Below are positions 16,661 through 25,477 of a stretch of DNA of 64,000 nt, in pieces. Source of the stretch: Photobacterium sp. CCB-ST2H9 (GTDB lineage: Bacteria; Pseudomonadota; Gammaproteobacteria; Enterobacterales; Vibrionaceae); NCBI RefSeq assembly GCF_023151555.2, contig NZ_CP100426.1, positions 248,001-312,000 of the forward strand, read 5' to 3'. Numbering within the stretch: position 1 is the stretch's first letter; the number at the start of each line of letters is the position of its first letter. A program made the position numbers and the translations under genes. The notes below the pieces were generated by a model. It was not told the DNA's origin, made no database searches, and was given only the letters and a program-made list of their open reading frames with translations.

Positions 16661-17866
16661 ATGACCAAAGTCTATATTGTTGCAGCGAAGCGTACCCCAA
16701 TCGGTAGCTTTAACGGCGCACTAAAATCTGTCTCACCTGCACAACTGGCAGCTGTTGCGATTAAAGCCGCGCTGACTCAGGCGAATGTTGATCCCGCGAA
16801 ATTGGATGAAGTGATTTTGGGGAACGTTGTGGGTGCGGGCCAGGGAATGGGTCCTGGCCGCCAGGCTGCAATTTATGCTGACATTCCTGAGCATGTACCG
16901 GCTTATAGCCTGAACATGGTTTGTGGCAGCGGCATGAAAGCGGTTATGGATGCTGCAGCACATATTAAAGCAGGTGATGCAGAGCTGGTTGTTGCTGCTG
17001 GTGCAGAAAGCATGTCTCAGATTCCTTTCACTGTACCGGCTTCCATTCGCGACGGTCAGAAAATGGGTAACCTGCAACTGACAGACTTACTGATTAATGA
17101 TGGTCTGACGGACGTCTTTAACCAGTATCACATGGGTGTGACCGCTGAGAACGTCGTGGAAAAGGTTGGTCTGACTCGTGAACAACAGGATAACTTTGCA
17201 CTCGCAAGTCAGCAGAAAGCAGTTGCTGCGATTGAGCAGGGTAAATTCGTGGATGAAATTATCCCTGTTGAAGTGAAAGTGCGCCGTGAGACCAAAACAG
17301 TCGATACCGATGAATATCCTAAAGCTGATGCAACCTTAGAAGGTCTGCAAAAACTTCGTCCGGCTTTCAAACCTGACGGGAGCGTTACCGCCGGGAATGC
17401 ATCGGGTATCAATGATGGTGCGAGCGCCATTATCGTAGCCTCTGCAGCTGCAGTTGAGAAGTATGGTTTAACCCCACTGGCAGAAATTCAAAGTTATGCG
17501 CAAGCTGGTGTTGCACCTGAGGTCATGGGCCTTGGCCCTGTTCCTGCTGTGGTGAAAGCGCTGGAAAAAGCTGAATTGAATATTGAATCAGTCGGTTTGT
17601 TTGAGTTTAACGAAGCCTTTGCTGGACAGGCACTGGGCGTTTTGCATGAGTTGTCTGATGCGTTGAATACCAAGGTTGAAGACCTGGCCGAGCGCAGTAA
17701 CGTGAATGGCGGTGCGATTGCACTAGGTCACCCGCTGGGAGCGTCAGGTAACCGTATTATCGTCAGCCTGCTCCATGAGATGCGTCGCCGCGGTACAGAA
17801 TATGGCCTTGCAACACTCTGTGTCGGTGGCGGTATGGGTACGGCAATCGTACTGAAAAGTGTCTGA
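16661..17866 (+). CDS. phaA: Acetyl-CoA acetyltransferase PhaA
   Basis: A 401-residue biosynthetic thiolase that condenses two acetyl-CoA to acetoacetyl-CoA, the first step towards polyhydroxybutyrate. The acyl-accepting Cys88 is in NMVCGSGM, His357 in GGAIALGHPLGASG and Cys387 in LCVGGGMG; all three catalytic residues are present. It is a few residues longer than the usual 393. It follows phaB closely; a GC-rich hairpin lies just after its stop, separating it from the phasin gene. Confidence 0.95.
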   Translation: MTKVYIVAAKRTPIGSFNGALKSVSPAQLAAVAIKAALTQANVDPAKLDEVILGNVVGAGQGMGPGRQAAIYADIPEHVPAYSLNMVCGSGMKAVMDAAAHIKAGDAELVVAAGAESMSQIPFTVPASIRDGQKMGNLQLTDLLINDGLTDVFNQYHMGVTAENVVEKVGLTREQQDNFALASQQKAVAAIEQGKFVDEIIPVEVKVRRETKTVDTDEYPKADATLEGLQKLRPAFKPDGSVTAGNASGINDGASAIIVASAAAVEKYGLTPLAEIQSYAQAGVAPEVMGLGPVPAVVKALEKAELNIESVGLFEFNEAFAGQALGVLHELSDALNTKVEDLAERSNVNGGAIALGHPLGASGNRIIVSLLHEMRRRGTEYGLATLCVGGGMGTAIVLKSV

Positions 17867-17886
17867 AACTAAGCATTACTCAATTT

Positions 17887-17906
17887 GCGCCTGTTTCGGC
17901 AGGCGC
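17887..17906 (+). terminator. Hairpin between phaA and phaP
   Basis: GCGCCTG-TTTCGG-CAGGCGC forms a perfect 7-bp stem, followed by TTAAATAG rather than a strict T run. It could be a weak terminator or an mRNA stabiliser. Two tandem copies of TTAAATAGCAC (17907-17928) come right after it. Confidence 0.5.
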
Positions 17907-17928
17907 TTAAATAGCACTTAAATAGCAC
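17907..17928. repeat. Two tandem copies of an 11-bp unit before phaP
   Basis: TTAAATAGCAC occurs twice without a gap and is followed by a partial third copy (TTAAAT) that runs into the phasin ribosome site (TAAGGA). It sits between the phaA hairpin and the phasin start. Confidence 0.85.
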
Positions 17929-17948
17929 TTAAATTAAGGAAACATATT

Positions 17949-18296
17949 ATGTATACGGAAATGTTTAAGTCATTCTCAGAGCAAACTGAAAAAACGCTGG
18001 CACCTTATGTGAAATTCAACAAGCTGTTCACAAAGAATGTGGAAGAGCTGACTGAACTTCAACTGGCTGCTGTTCGTGCTTACAGCGATCTGGGTCTGTC
18101 TCAACTGAAAGCGATCAGTGAAATCAAGGATCTGCAATCACTGACGACCTTCCAAGGTCAGCAACTGGAAAACCTGACAAAACTGTCCCAACAACTGGTT
18201 GAAGACAGCAATAAGTTTTCTGCACTGGCTCAAGGCTTCAAAGCTGAAGTTGAAGAACTGGTTGCTGAAAACGTAAAGCAAGTTACTCCAGCTTAA
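17949..18296 (+). CDS. phaP: Phasin family protein (PHB granule coat)
   Basis: A 115-residue, almost entirely helical, amphipathic protein typical of phasins: 'YTEMFKSFSEQTEKTLAPYVKFNKLFTKNVEELTELQLAAVRAYSDLGLSQLKAI' matches the N-terminal half of the phasin family. Phasins coat polyhydroxybutyrate granules, limit their coalescence and are needed in large amounts. It lies between phaA and phaC and is flanked by a hairpin on each side, which could allow separate and higher expression. AAGGA lies before the ATG. Confidence 0.92.
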   Translation: MYTEMFKSFSEQTEKTLAPYVKFNKLFTKNVEELTELQLAAVRAYSDLGLSQLKAISEIKDLQSLTTFQGQQLENLTKLSQQLVEDSNKFSALAQGFKAEVEELVAENVKQVTPA

Positions 18297-18312
18297 GTTC
18301 GATTCCTTCCTT

Positions 18313-18343
18313 AATGCCGTCCCGCCTTGTGGGCGGCATTTTT
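18313..18343 (+). terminator. Terminator/attenuator between phaP and phaC
   Basis: AATGCCG(T)CCC pairs with GGGCGGCATT around a 7-base loop, followed by five Ts. It lies 17 bases after the phasin stop and about 25 bases before phaC, so it probably reduces read-through into the synthase gene. Confidence 0.75.
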
Positions 18344-18367
18344 AGTCCAAAAGCAGAGGTCATTGCG

Positions 18368-20152
18368 ATGAACCCGAATTTTTTCACGGACTACTTTGCT
18401 AAACTCCAGGAAATGAACCAAGCGTGGTGGAAGGAGTTTGATTCCGGCAAGGCAGCCATTAATACCCCGTTCAACAAAGCCATGAGTGAGTTGAACCTGG
18501 AAGATACAACGGCCTGGCTGGAAAAGGCATCTGCGCAGCCTGCCGTCATTGCAAAAATTCAGATGGACTGGTTTGAAAGCCAGATGAAAATTTTGCAAAG
18601 TGTTACTAAGACTGGAGAAAACCAAGATGTTGTCATGCCAGAGCATGATGACAAGCGCTTTATTGATCCTGCCTGGCAAAATGAAGCTTTTTATAATTAC
18701 ATCAAACAGTCTTATTTGTTATTCAGCAATAAGATGAAAGAAACCATCGACTCGATTGAAGGTTTAGATGAGAAAGCAAAAGAGCGACTGAGCTTTTTCT
18801 CACGCCAGGCCATTAACGCGTTGTCTCCGACCAATTTCATTACAACCAACCCTGAGCTGGCAAAACTGACTGTTGAATCGAATGGTCAGAACCTGATTAA
18901 AGGGATGGAGCTTCTGCATGAAGACATGCAGTCCAGCGCTGATGTGCTTAAAATTCGCATGACCAATGGTGATGCTTTCCAGGTGGGTGATAACATCGCC
19001 AATACTCCTGGAGAAGTAATTTTTAAAAACGATTTGTTTGAATTGATTCAGTATAAGCCGCTGACTGAAAAAGTGAATGCGACGCCAGTACTGATTGTTC
19101 CGCCATTTATCAACAAATATTACATTCTGGATCTTCGTGAGAAGAATTCCATGGCACGCTGGCTGGTTGAGCAAGGGCACACGGTCTTTATGATCTCCTG
19201 GCGCAATCCTGATGCGACAATGCAGGACGTGGACTTTGATACATATGTATTAGATGGTGCACTGAAAGCTATGGATGTCGTTGAAAGTGTCTCGGATGAA
19301 AAACAGATTCATACGGTCGGTTACTGTATCGGCGGTACGTTGCTGGCGACTGCGCTGGCATATAGTGCTGCCAAACGAATGCGAAATCGGGTGAAATCAG
19401 CCACATTCTTTACAACGATTCTGGATTTTTCACAGCCTGGTGAGATTGGTGTCTATATTAATGATCCAATCATTTCGGCAATTGAAGCACAGAATGAGTT
19501 GAAAGGTTATATGGACGGTCGTTCGCTCAGTGTGACTTTCAGCTTGCTGCGTGAAAACAGCCTGTATTGGAACTATTACGTAAACAACTACCTGAAAGGG
19601 AATAGTCCAATCGATTTCGACCTGTTGTTCTGGAATGGTGACAGCACCAATGTCGCCAAAGCCTGTCACAGCACTTTGCTGCGTCAGTTCTATCTGGAAA
19701 ACAAGTTAATGGATCCGAAGGGCTATAAAGTCGGTGGCGTTTATATTGATTTGTCGAAAATCAAAGTGCCAAGCTACTTTATTTCAACTCAGGAAGATCA
19801 CATTGCCTTGTGGCAGGGAACTTATCGTGGTGCACAGGTATTGAATGGCAATTCTGTATTTGTGCTGGGTGAATCGGGTCATATTGCCGGTATTATTAAC
19901 CACCCGGATAAGAAAAAGTATGGCTTCTACACGAACGATAAAGCCGCCGCGGATCCGGAAAGCTGGTTGGCAGGTGCTGCACGGCACGATGGTTCATGGT
20001 GGCCGCACTGGAATAACTGGCTGAATGGTTTCAATACCGAAGAAAAGGTTCCGGCACGAGAGATTGGGAACGAAAGTTACTTAGCAATCGGTGCCGCCCC
20101 TGGCGATTATGTGAAACAGACATTACCCATTGAGTTTTCGAATAAAAACTGA
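18368..20152 (+). CDS. phaC: Class I poly(3-hydroxyalkanoate) synthase PhaC
   Basis: A 594-residue synthase that polymerises (R)-3-hydroxybutyryl-CoA on the granule surface. The alpha/beta-hydrolase core carries the lipase-like box GYCIGGT with Cys320, and the other triad members are Asp477 (TQEDHI) and His505 (ESGHIAG). The N-terminal region ('LQEMNQAWWKEF') is the usual PhaC_N type. ATG 18368 is chosen because AGAGG lies upstream and the frame before it overlaps the hairpin that ends phaP. Length and motifs fit class I, which needs no PhaE/PhaR subunit. A strong terminator follows. Confidence 0.96.
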   Translation: MNPNFFTDYFAKLQEMNQAWWKEFDSGKAAINTPFNKAMSELNLEDTTAWLEKASAQPAVIAKIQMDWFESQMKILQSVTKTGENQDVVMPEHDDKRFIDPAWQNEAFYNYIKQSYLLFSNKMKETIDSIEGLDEKAKERLSFFSRQAINALSPTNFITTNPELAKLTVESNGQNLIKGMELLHEDMQSSADVLKIRMTNGDAFQVGDNIANTPGEVIFKNDLFELIQYKPLTEKVNATPVLIVPPFINKYYILDLREKNSMARWLVEQGHTVFMISWRNPDATMQDVDFDTYVLDGALKAMDVVESVSDEKQIHTVGYCIGGTLLATALAYSAAKRMRNRVKSATFFTTILDFSQPGEIGVYINDPIISAIEAQNELKGYMDGRSLSVTFSLLRENSLYWNYYVNNYLKGNSPIDFDLLFWNGDSTNVAKACHSTLLRQFYLENKLMDPKGYKVGGVYIDLSKIKVPSYFISTQEDHIALWQGTYRGAQVLNGNSVFVLGESGHIAGIINHPDKKKYGFYTNDKAAADPESWLAGAARHDGSWWPHWNNWLNGFNTEEKVPAREIGNESYLAIGAAPGDYVKQTLPIEFSNKN

Positions 20153-20191
20153 GTGATTGGTACTGAATTCATTGCCATTTGAAGTCTGAAT

Positions 20192-20221
20192 AAAGCCAGT
20201 GGTTTCCACTGGCTTTTTTTG
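20192..20221 (+). terminator. Intrinsic terminator of the pha operon
   Basis: AAAGCCAGTGG-TTT-CCACTGGCTTT, a perfect 11-bp stem, runs into seven Ts. Confidence 0.9.
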
Positions 20222-20426
20222 TATTCATGAATCGCCGTCGATCACGATGGAGATTGCTTCTTGATGTTGTGCTGACGGATGAAAGACGTTCAATGGTCTT
20301 TTCTTGAATCAGTGTCATTGCCCCAATTCATCTCTCTGTATTTGAACGCTTTATCGGTAATAAAAGCCAACTTTGGAATTGTCCCTATCTATACTGGTGA
20401 CATGGGGAAGTGAAAGTGGGCACAGA

Positions 20427-21770
20427 ATGAAGCAGGAAAGACTGACGGCTGGCATTACAGGCTGCGAGGAGTGTGGCCTTGTTGTAACTTTGCCTGAGCT
20501 TGCACCTGGACAGCGTGCCAATTGCCCGCGTTGTGGTCATCTGCTGATGAAAACAGTCCCACATCCGCAACATCGCACACTGGCTTACGGCATAGCCTGT
20601 CTGATGATGCTGGTGCTGAGTGTCAGTTTTCCGTTTATGTCTTTCAGTGTGAAGGGAATCCGGCAGGAGATTACGCTGATGCATTCGGCGGAAATGCTCA
20701 GCCAGTTCGAAAATGGACCCTTGGCCCTGCTGCTTTTACTGACCGTTGTGGTGCTACCGGCTTGTTATGTTTCCTCTGTGCTCTACCTGTATTGGCTGTC
20801 AGGCAAGCATGGGAAAATTAATCGAGACAGTGTGAATCAGCGGGTGAAACGTCTGTGCAGGCTGGCATTACGCATTGAACCCTGGCTGATGGTCGATGTG
20901 TTCTTGATTGGTATTCTGGTGAGTCTGGTCAAAATCGCTGCACTGGCTGATGTCGGGCTTGGGATGTCTTTCTGGGCATTCTGTCTTTATACCGTGCTGG
21001 TGGTGAAATGTGTCTCCATGGTTGACCGCACCTGGTTATGGTTGCAGTTCGCGCCCATGGTACCGTTACCTGACGTGAAAGCGGGCGATAGTCATCATTC
21101 ACAGAATCATATTGCATGTCATGTCTGTGCCCAGCTGAATCCGTTTCCCGAAAAAGGCCATAACCGATGTTTGCGGTGCGGAGGAAAGCTGCATCCTTAT
21201 CATCCATGGAAAAACCTTCAGTATGCCTGGGCATTACTGCTTGCGTCAGTTGTCTTTCTCTTTCCGGCCAATTTTTATCCCATGATGTATACCGTGAGCC
21301 TTGGAAAATCGGAGGGTTCAACCATTATTGGCGGGGTGGTGCTGCTCTGGCATCACGGCTCCTACCCAATCGCAATGGTGATCTTTCTTGCCAGTGTGAT
21401 CATCCCGCTGGCAAAAATTTGTGCACTGGGCTGGCTGTTTATTAAAGCAGCGCGGCATGACGACAATGAAGGACGGAAGGCAATTCGCCACCTGAAGCTG
21501 TATCGTCTGACTGAATTTATCGGCCGGTGGTCAATGATTGATATTTTTGTCGTTGCGCTTTTAGTGGCGTTAGTTCAGTTGCAGAACCTGATGGCGATTT
21601 ATCCGGGACCTGCGGCTTTGTCATTTGCCTCAGTTGTGATACTGACCATGCTGGCGGCGATGGTCTTTGATCCCCGGATATTCTGGCAGGATGTGACGCC
21701 TGCTGCCCAGCAGCCTCAGGTCACATCAGGTCTTCCGACAACAACCAAACAGAAGGAACACCGGATATGA
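20427..21770 (+). CDS. pqiA: Paraquat-inducible protein A, PqiA
   Basis: A protein of about 447 residues of the PqiA family. It has two zinc-ribbon-like cysteine pairs, one at the N-terminus (CEECG...CPRCG) and one in the middle (CHVCAQ...CLRCGG), each followed by a block of four membrane helices. In E. coli PqiA is the inner-membrane partner of the PqiB MCE bridge that moves lipids between the inner and outer membranes. ATG 20427 (MKQERL) is the best start by similarity to the family; its ribosome site is weak, and a longer version from 20373 is possible. The stop overlaps pqiB by ATGA. Confidence 0.93.
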   Translation: MKQERLTAGITGCEECGLVVTLPELAPGQRANCPRCGHLLMKTVPHPQHRTLAYGIACLMMLVLSVSFPFMSFSVKGIRQEITLMHSAEMLSQFENGPLALLLLLTVVVLPACYVSSVLYLYWLSGKHGKINRDSVNQRVKRLCRLALRIEPWLMVDVFLIGILVSLVKIAALADVGLGMSFWAFCLYTVLVVKCVSMVDRTWLWLQFAPMVPLPDVKAGDSHHSQNHIACHVCAQLNPFPEKGHNRCLRCGGKLHPYHPWKNLQYAWALLLASVVFLFPANFYPMMYTVSLGKSEGSTIIGGVVLLWHHGSYPIAMVIFLASVIIPLAKICALGWLFIKAARHDDNEGRKAIRHLKLYRLTEFIGRWSMIDIFVVALLVALVQLQNLMAIYPGPAALSFASVVILTMLAAMVFDPRIFWQDVTPAAQQPQVTSGLPTTTKQKEHRI

Positions 21771-23410
21771 GTGAACAAGATCCGCCGCAGGCTGAAGTCA
21801 GTCAAATCCGGCAGCTATCTCTGATCTGGCTGGTACCGCTGGTCGCACTCGTCATTGGTTTTTGGATGCTGATACAGTTTCTGGCCAGCAAAGGACCTGA
21901 AATTACCCTCAAACTGACCACTGCGGACGGAATTGAAGTCGGGAAAACAGAAATTAAAGCGCTGAATGTGAAAGTGGGGGTCATCACGGATGTAAAACTG
22001 AGTGATGATTACAACTCCATTATGGCCACGGCTCAAATGGATAAAGATGCAGCCAGAATGCTGAAAACGGATACCCGGTTCTGGGTTGTGAAACCACGGA
22101 TCGGGAAGCAGGGAATTTCCGGACTGGAGACTTTACTGTCAGGCGCTTACATTGAATTGCAGCCCGGCGTGGAAGAAAAAGAAAAACATACATTTACCGT
22201 TCTGGATACACCGCCTGTGGCACCTCCGGATGCTAGAGGTCTGCGATTAATCCTGACGCACCAAGAAGCAGGCAAGCTCAGCATCGGAGATCCTGTCCTA
22301 TATGAAGGGTTTACGGTTGGTCGTGTCGAGAAGGTGAGCTTTAATACCCAGACCAAAAAAGCTAATTATCAGTTATTCATTTTTGAGCCTTATGACAGTC
22401 TGATCCGCAAACGGACCCGATTCTGGCTGTCATCAGGAGTGGAACTGAGAATGTCGGCAGAAGGCTTTAATCTCAAAATCGGCTCTGTGGAATCGTTGCT
22501 GACTGGCGGGGTGAGTTTCAATGTACCAGCAGGATCTGAGCCAGGTGAACTGGTGACCAAACAACTCAGCCGCTTCAGGCTGTATAACAATCAGAATGAA
22601 GTGAGCGAACGCTTTTACGATCGGTATCTGGAATATGTGATGCTATTCGATGAATCGGTGAGGGGGCTGAATCAGGGGGCTCCGGTGGAGTATCGGGGCG
22701 TGCGCATCGGGACTGTCTCTAAGGTGCCGTTGCGGCTGCCAAATCAGAGCAAGGGTTTTTCAAACCAGCAGATTCCGGTTTTGGTCCGTATTGAATTAGC
22801 ACGTGTTCAGGAATATGTGGACACTCAGGATCTGCAGGATTTACATGACAACCTGAGCAGTCAGTTCAGAAAAGGCTTAAGGGCATCACTGAAAACGGCA
22901 AACTTTCTGACGGGACAACTCATGGTTGATGTTGAGTTTTATACCGAAGAACCTGTGCCCGGTTTACTGACTTATAAAGATTATGATGTGTTCCCGACTA
23001 TCGCTGGCGGATTTGCTGAGATCCAGAAACAGGTGGCTTCTTTACTGGATAAAATGAACAACTTACCACTGGAAGACACACTTAATGGATTGACTCAGAC
23101 ACTGGCGGCGACAGCAAAAACGCTGAAAGCGGCGGAACAGGCTGCGAAAAATGTCAATGTGCTGCTTGCACAAAAGGACACTCAGGCGATACCGGCTGAG
23201 CTTCGAAATAGCCTGGCTCAGATTCAGGCGACACTCAGCAGTTATGGCTCGGAAGGGACGACGTACAGGAATCTGGAACAGGCACTGATTCGTTTTGAGC
23301 AAGTGATGAAAGAGCTTCAGCCTGTGCTCCGGCAGGTGAATGATAAGCCGAATTCGCTGATTTTTTCTGACAGCAAGGGCAAAGACCCGATTCCGGTAGC
23401 AGGAGAATAA
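21767..23410 (+). CDS. pqiB: MCE-domain protein PqiB
   Basis: A 547-residue protein with one N-terminal membrane helix (SLIWLVPLVALVIGFWMLIQF) and three MCE domains, recognisable at 'ITLKLTTADGIEVGKTEIKALNVKVGVI', 'LRLILTHQEAGKLSIGDPVLYEGFTVGRV' and 'VMLFDESVRGLNQGAPVEYRGVRIGTV'. A long helical C-terminus (about residues 420-530) corresponds to the needle that spans the periplasm in E. coli PqiB. It should form a hexameric lipid conduit with PqiA and PqiC. Coupled to pqiA by a 4-base overlap. Confidence 0.95.
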   Translation: MSEQDPPQAEVSQIRQLSLIWLVPLVALVIGFWMLIQFLASKGPEITLKLTTADGIEVGKTEIKALNVKVGVITDVKLSDDYNSIMATAQMDKDAARMLKTDTRFWVVKPRIGKQGISGLETLLSGAYIELQPGVEEKEKHTFTVLDTPPVAPPDARGLRLILTHQEAGKLSIGDPVLYEGFTVGRVEKVSFNTQTKKANYQLFIFEPYDSLIRKRTRFWLSSGVELRMSAEGFNLKIGSVESLLTGGVSFNVPAGSEPGELVTKQLSRFRLYNNQNEVSERFYDRYLEYVMLFDESVRGLNQGAPVEYRGVRIGTVSKVPLRLPNQSKGFSNQQIPVLVRIELARVQEYVDTQDLQDLHDNLSSQFRKGLRASLKTANFLTGQLMVDVEFYTEEPVPGLLTYKDYDVFPTIAGGFAEIQKQVASLLDKMNNLPLEDTLNGLTQTLAATAKTLKAAEQAAKNVNVLLAQKDTQAIPAELRNSLAQIQATLSSYGSEGTTYRNLEQALIRFEQVMKELQPVLRQVNDKPNSLIFSDSKGKDPIPVAGE

Positions 23411-23412
23411 GC

Positions 23413-24027
23413 ATGAATATGCGAGACAGGTTTCTGAGTGCGCTGCTTGCAGCCGGTCTGGCTGTGACCGGATGCAGCAGCCAACCGGAAGAATCGGATA
23501 TCACAACCTATTTGCTGCCGCAGGCGCCGGAACAAACGGCACCGGGGATTGTGACGCAGCAGCCTTTACTGGTTGTGTCACCGGTTGAGATGGCGTTGCA
23601 TCTGGCAGGCACCGGTCTGGTTTATCAAACCAGTGAAACAGCCGTGGTTCAGGCACAGCAGAACCTTTGGGCAGAAGACATTGCTCGCCAGCTGACCCGG
23701 CGCATCAATGGTGATTTACGGCTCAAACAGTCAAGATACTGGCCAACGGAGCGTTCCGCGGCAATTCAGTCAGTAAATGTGCCCAAGTTGCAGGTCCGGG
23801 TCAATGAATTTAATGGTCATTACTCAGGTTCAGCGCATTTCAGCGGCGAATGGCTGCTGGTCGGACAATCAGGGAATCTGAAAACCGTACAGCCATTCAG
23901 TTTTCAGGTTCCCTTAAAAGAGCCAGGTTACAGCGCTCAGGTGAATGCACTTTCGGAAGCGGTCAGCCGTCTTACCACACAAATTGCACAACGATTATCA
24001 TCTTCAGTGCTTTATCAGGCAGAGTGA
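23413..24027 (+). CDS. pqiC: Outer-membrane lipoprotein PqiC
   Basis: A 204-residue lipoprotein; the signal ends in LAVTGCSS with the lipidated Cys at 21. The mature part belongs to the PqiC/YmbA (ABC-type transport auxiliary) family: 'YLLPQAPEQ', 'LLVVSPVEMALHLAGTGLVYQTSETAV', 'LWAEDIARQLTRRI'. In E. coli it caps the PqiB needle at the outer membrane. It follows pqiB after 2 bases. Confidence 0.93.
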   Translation: MNMRDRFLSALLAAGLAVTGCSSQPEESDITTYLLPQAPEQTAPGIVTQQPLLVVSPVEMALHLAGTGLVYQTSETAVVQAQQNLWAEDIARQLTRRINGDLRLKQSRYWPTERSAAIQSVNVPKLQVRVNEFNGHYSGSAHFSGEWLLVGQSGNLKTVQPFSFQVPLKEPGYSAQVNALSEAVSRLTTQIAQRLSSSVLYQAE

Positions 24028-24038
24028 ACGCTGGCGGG

Positions 24039-24254
24039 TTAGCGGTTTTGTAATCGGTAGTAGCCGTTGATCCAGCATTCTGGCAGTCCTTCGCCGGATG
24101 GGAAAGCCAGGTGCTGTTTCTCTATCATCACCGGATCTGCCAGATCTTCACCCGACTGAAACTGCACAGTCACATGTCTTTTAAATGGGTTGGTGAGTGA
24201 AGCCATGTCGACCACATCAACCAAATCGCCGCTTTTGGATTCTTTCAGAAACAT
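24039..24254 (-). CDS. Conserved small protein, 71 aa
   Basis: A 71-residue soluble protein of a kind I know from vibrios (MFLKE...SGDLVDVVDM...LTNP...HLAFPSGEGLPECWI). It is sometimes labelled acetyltransferase in databases, but it is far too short and shows no acetyltransferase motif. A strong AGGAGG lies eight bases before the ATG at 24254, so translation is likely. It converges on pqiC with an 11-base gap. Its function is unknown. Confidence 0.75.
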   Translation of the reverse strand: MFLKESKSGDLVDVVDMASLTNPFKRHVTVQFQSGEDLADPVMIEKQHLAFPSGEGLPECWINGYYRLQNR

Positions 24255-24327
24255 AGAGCGAACCTCCTGTCTTGGGGTACTCTAATTATGGTCGATTTTA
24301 TCTTAGTCTGGGAAAAGGGCGTCATGA

Positions 24328-25233
24328 ATGGATAAGTATTACTGGGGCATAGATTTAGGCGGGACAAAAGTGGAATGTGCGGTGATGTCCCGAGAAGATG
24401 ATCGCTGTGTCTTGCGCGAACGTATTCCCAGTCAGGCGGAACGTGGCTACGCCCATATTCTGAATCAGATTCAGCGATTGGTCTCGCATTGTGCCGAAAT
24501 GTTAGGTTGCTATCCTTCTGAAATTGGTTTTGGAACACCAGGTGCGCTGGATCCCGCAACTGGGTTGATGAAGAACTGTAATTCAACCGCCCTGAATGGT
24601 AAGCCATTGCATCGGGATCTGGCGGATTTACTGAAAGTGAAGGTCCGGCTGGCCAATGATGCGAATTGCCTTGCACTGGCAGAAACACACCTTGGGGTGG
24701 TGCAGCAAATTCATCCGGAGGCGGAAGTCGTGTTCGCCATTATTATGGGCACCGGAGTTGGAGCCGGGATTGTGGTGAACGGAAAAGTGATTCACGGCTT
24801 GCACGGGATTGCAGGTGAGTGGGGGCATAACGTGATTGAGCCGGATGGCCGGGCATGCTATTGCGGAAAACGGGGGTGTCTGGAAACCGTTATTTCAGGA
24901 CAGGGGCTGGAAATTGCTTATCATCAACGCACTGGTCATCGGCGACCACTGAACGACATTATACAGTTATCACAGCATGAAGACCCCGATGCTTTGTTTA
25001 TTCAGAACAGGTTAATGCATTACTTCGGTCTGGCTGTGGCCCAGATCGTCAATGTTCTGGATCCGGATGTCATTGTGGTTGGCGGAGGCGTCGGCAATAT
25101 TGATTTGCTCTATGACGCAGGCAGAAAGGCGGTCATGCCGCATTTGTTTAATCCGGTGTTCAATACGCCCATCGTGAAGCCAATTCTGGGCGACAGTGCC
25201 GGCGTTTTTGGTGCTGCCATGTTGGTGAAGTAG
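24328..25233 (+). CDS. ROK-family sugar kinase
   Basis: A 301-residue ROK kinase. The ATP-binding DLGGTK motif is at 9-14, the catalytic Asp lies in LANDANCLALAE, 'IIMGTGVGAGIVVNGKVIHG' follows, and the zinc motif reads GEWGHNV...CYCGKRGCLE. 'VDPDVIVVGGGVGN'-type sequence (LDPDVIVVGGGV) closes the C-terminal domain. It phosphorylates a free hexose or N-acetylhexosamine; fructokinase-like (Mak) or NagK-like activity are both possible, and the sequence does not settle which. An AAAGGG site precedes the ATG. No sugar transporter is adjacent. Confidence 0.88.
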   Translation: MDKYYWGIDLGGTKVECAVMSREDDRCVLRERIPSQAERGYAHILNQIQRLVSHCAEMLGCYPSEIGFGTPGALDPATGLMKNCNSTALNGKPLHRDLADLLKVKVRLANDANCLALAETHLGVVQQIHPEAEVVFAIIMGTGVGAGIVVNGKVIHGLHGIAGEWGHNVIEPDGRACYCGKRGCLETVISGQGLEIAYHQRTGHRRPLNDIIQLSQHEDPDALFIQNRLMHYFGLAVAQIVNVLDPDVIVVGGGVGNIDLLYDAGRKAVMPHLFNPVFNTPIVKPILGDSAGVFGAAMLVK

Positions 25234-25294
25234 ATTTTTTTATACTTTGGATTGAAGAAATAAAGGATATTTCTGCGTAATTATCCAGAGCTCT

Positions 25295-25312
25295 TGTAAG
25301 AGATATCTCACA
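25295..25312. promoter_or_regulatory. GacA/UvrY/VarA-type activator box upstream of csrB
   Basis: TGTAAG-AGATAT-CTCACA fits the TGTAAG-N6-CTTACA consensus of GacA-family response regulators with one mismatch, and the flanking bases extend the palindrome (CTTGT...ACAAG). It lies about 170-190 bases upstream of the predicted start of the CsrB-like RNA, the usual distance in csrB/rsmZ genes. Confidence 0.75.
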
Positions 25313-25477
25313 AGCGCGTGGGAAATAGCGATTATTTTCAGGGGGTGAATGCCGTGCTCGACTTTTTATTTCCTTTGTTTTCAATTGCTTAAATTGTATT
25401 GTGATTTTTTTATTTTAATCGACATTAAAAGTGTGATCTCTGTTCGTTGCGAAGAAATCTGAATCAAGTAATCTTTA

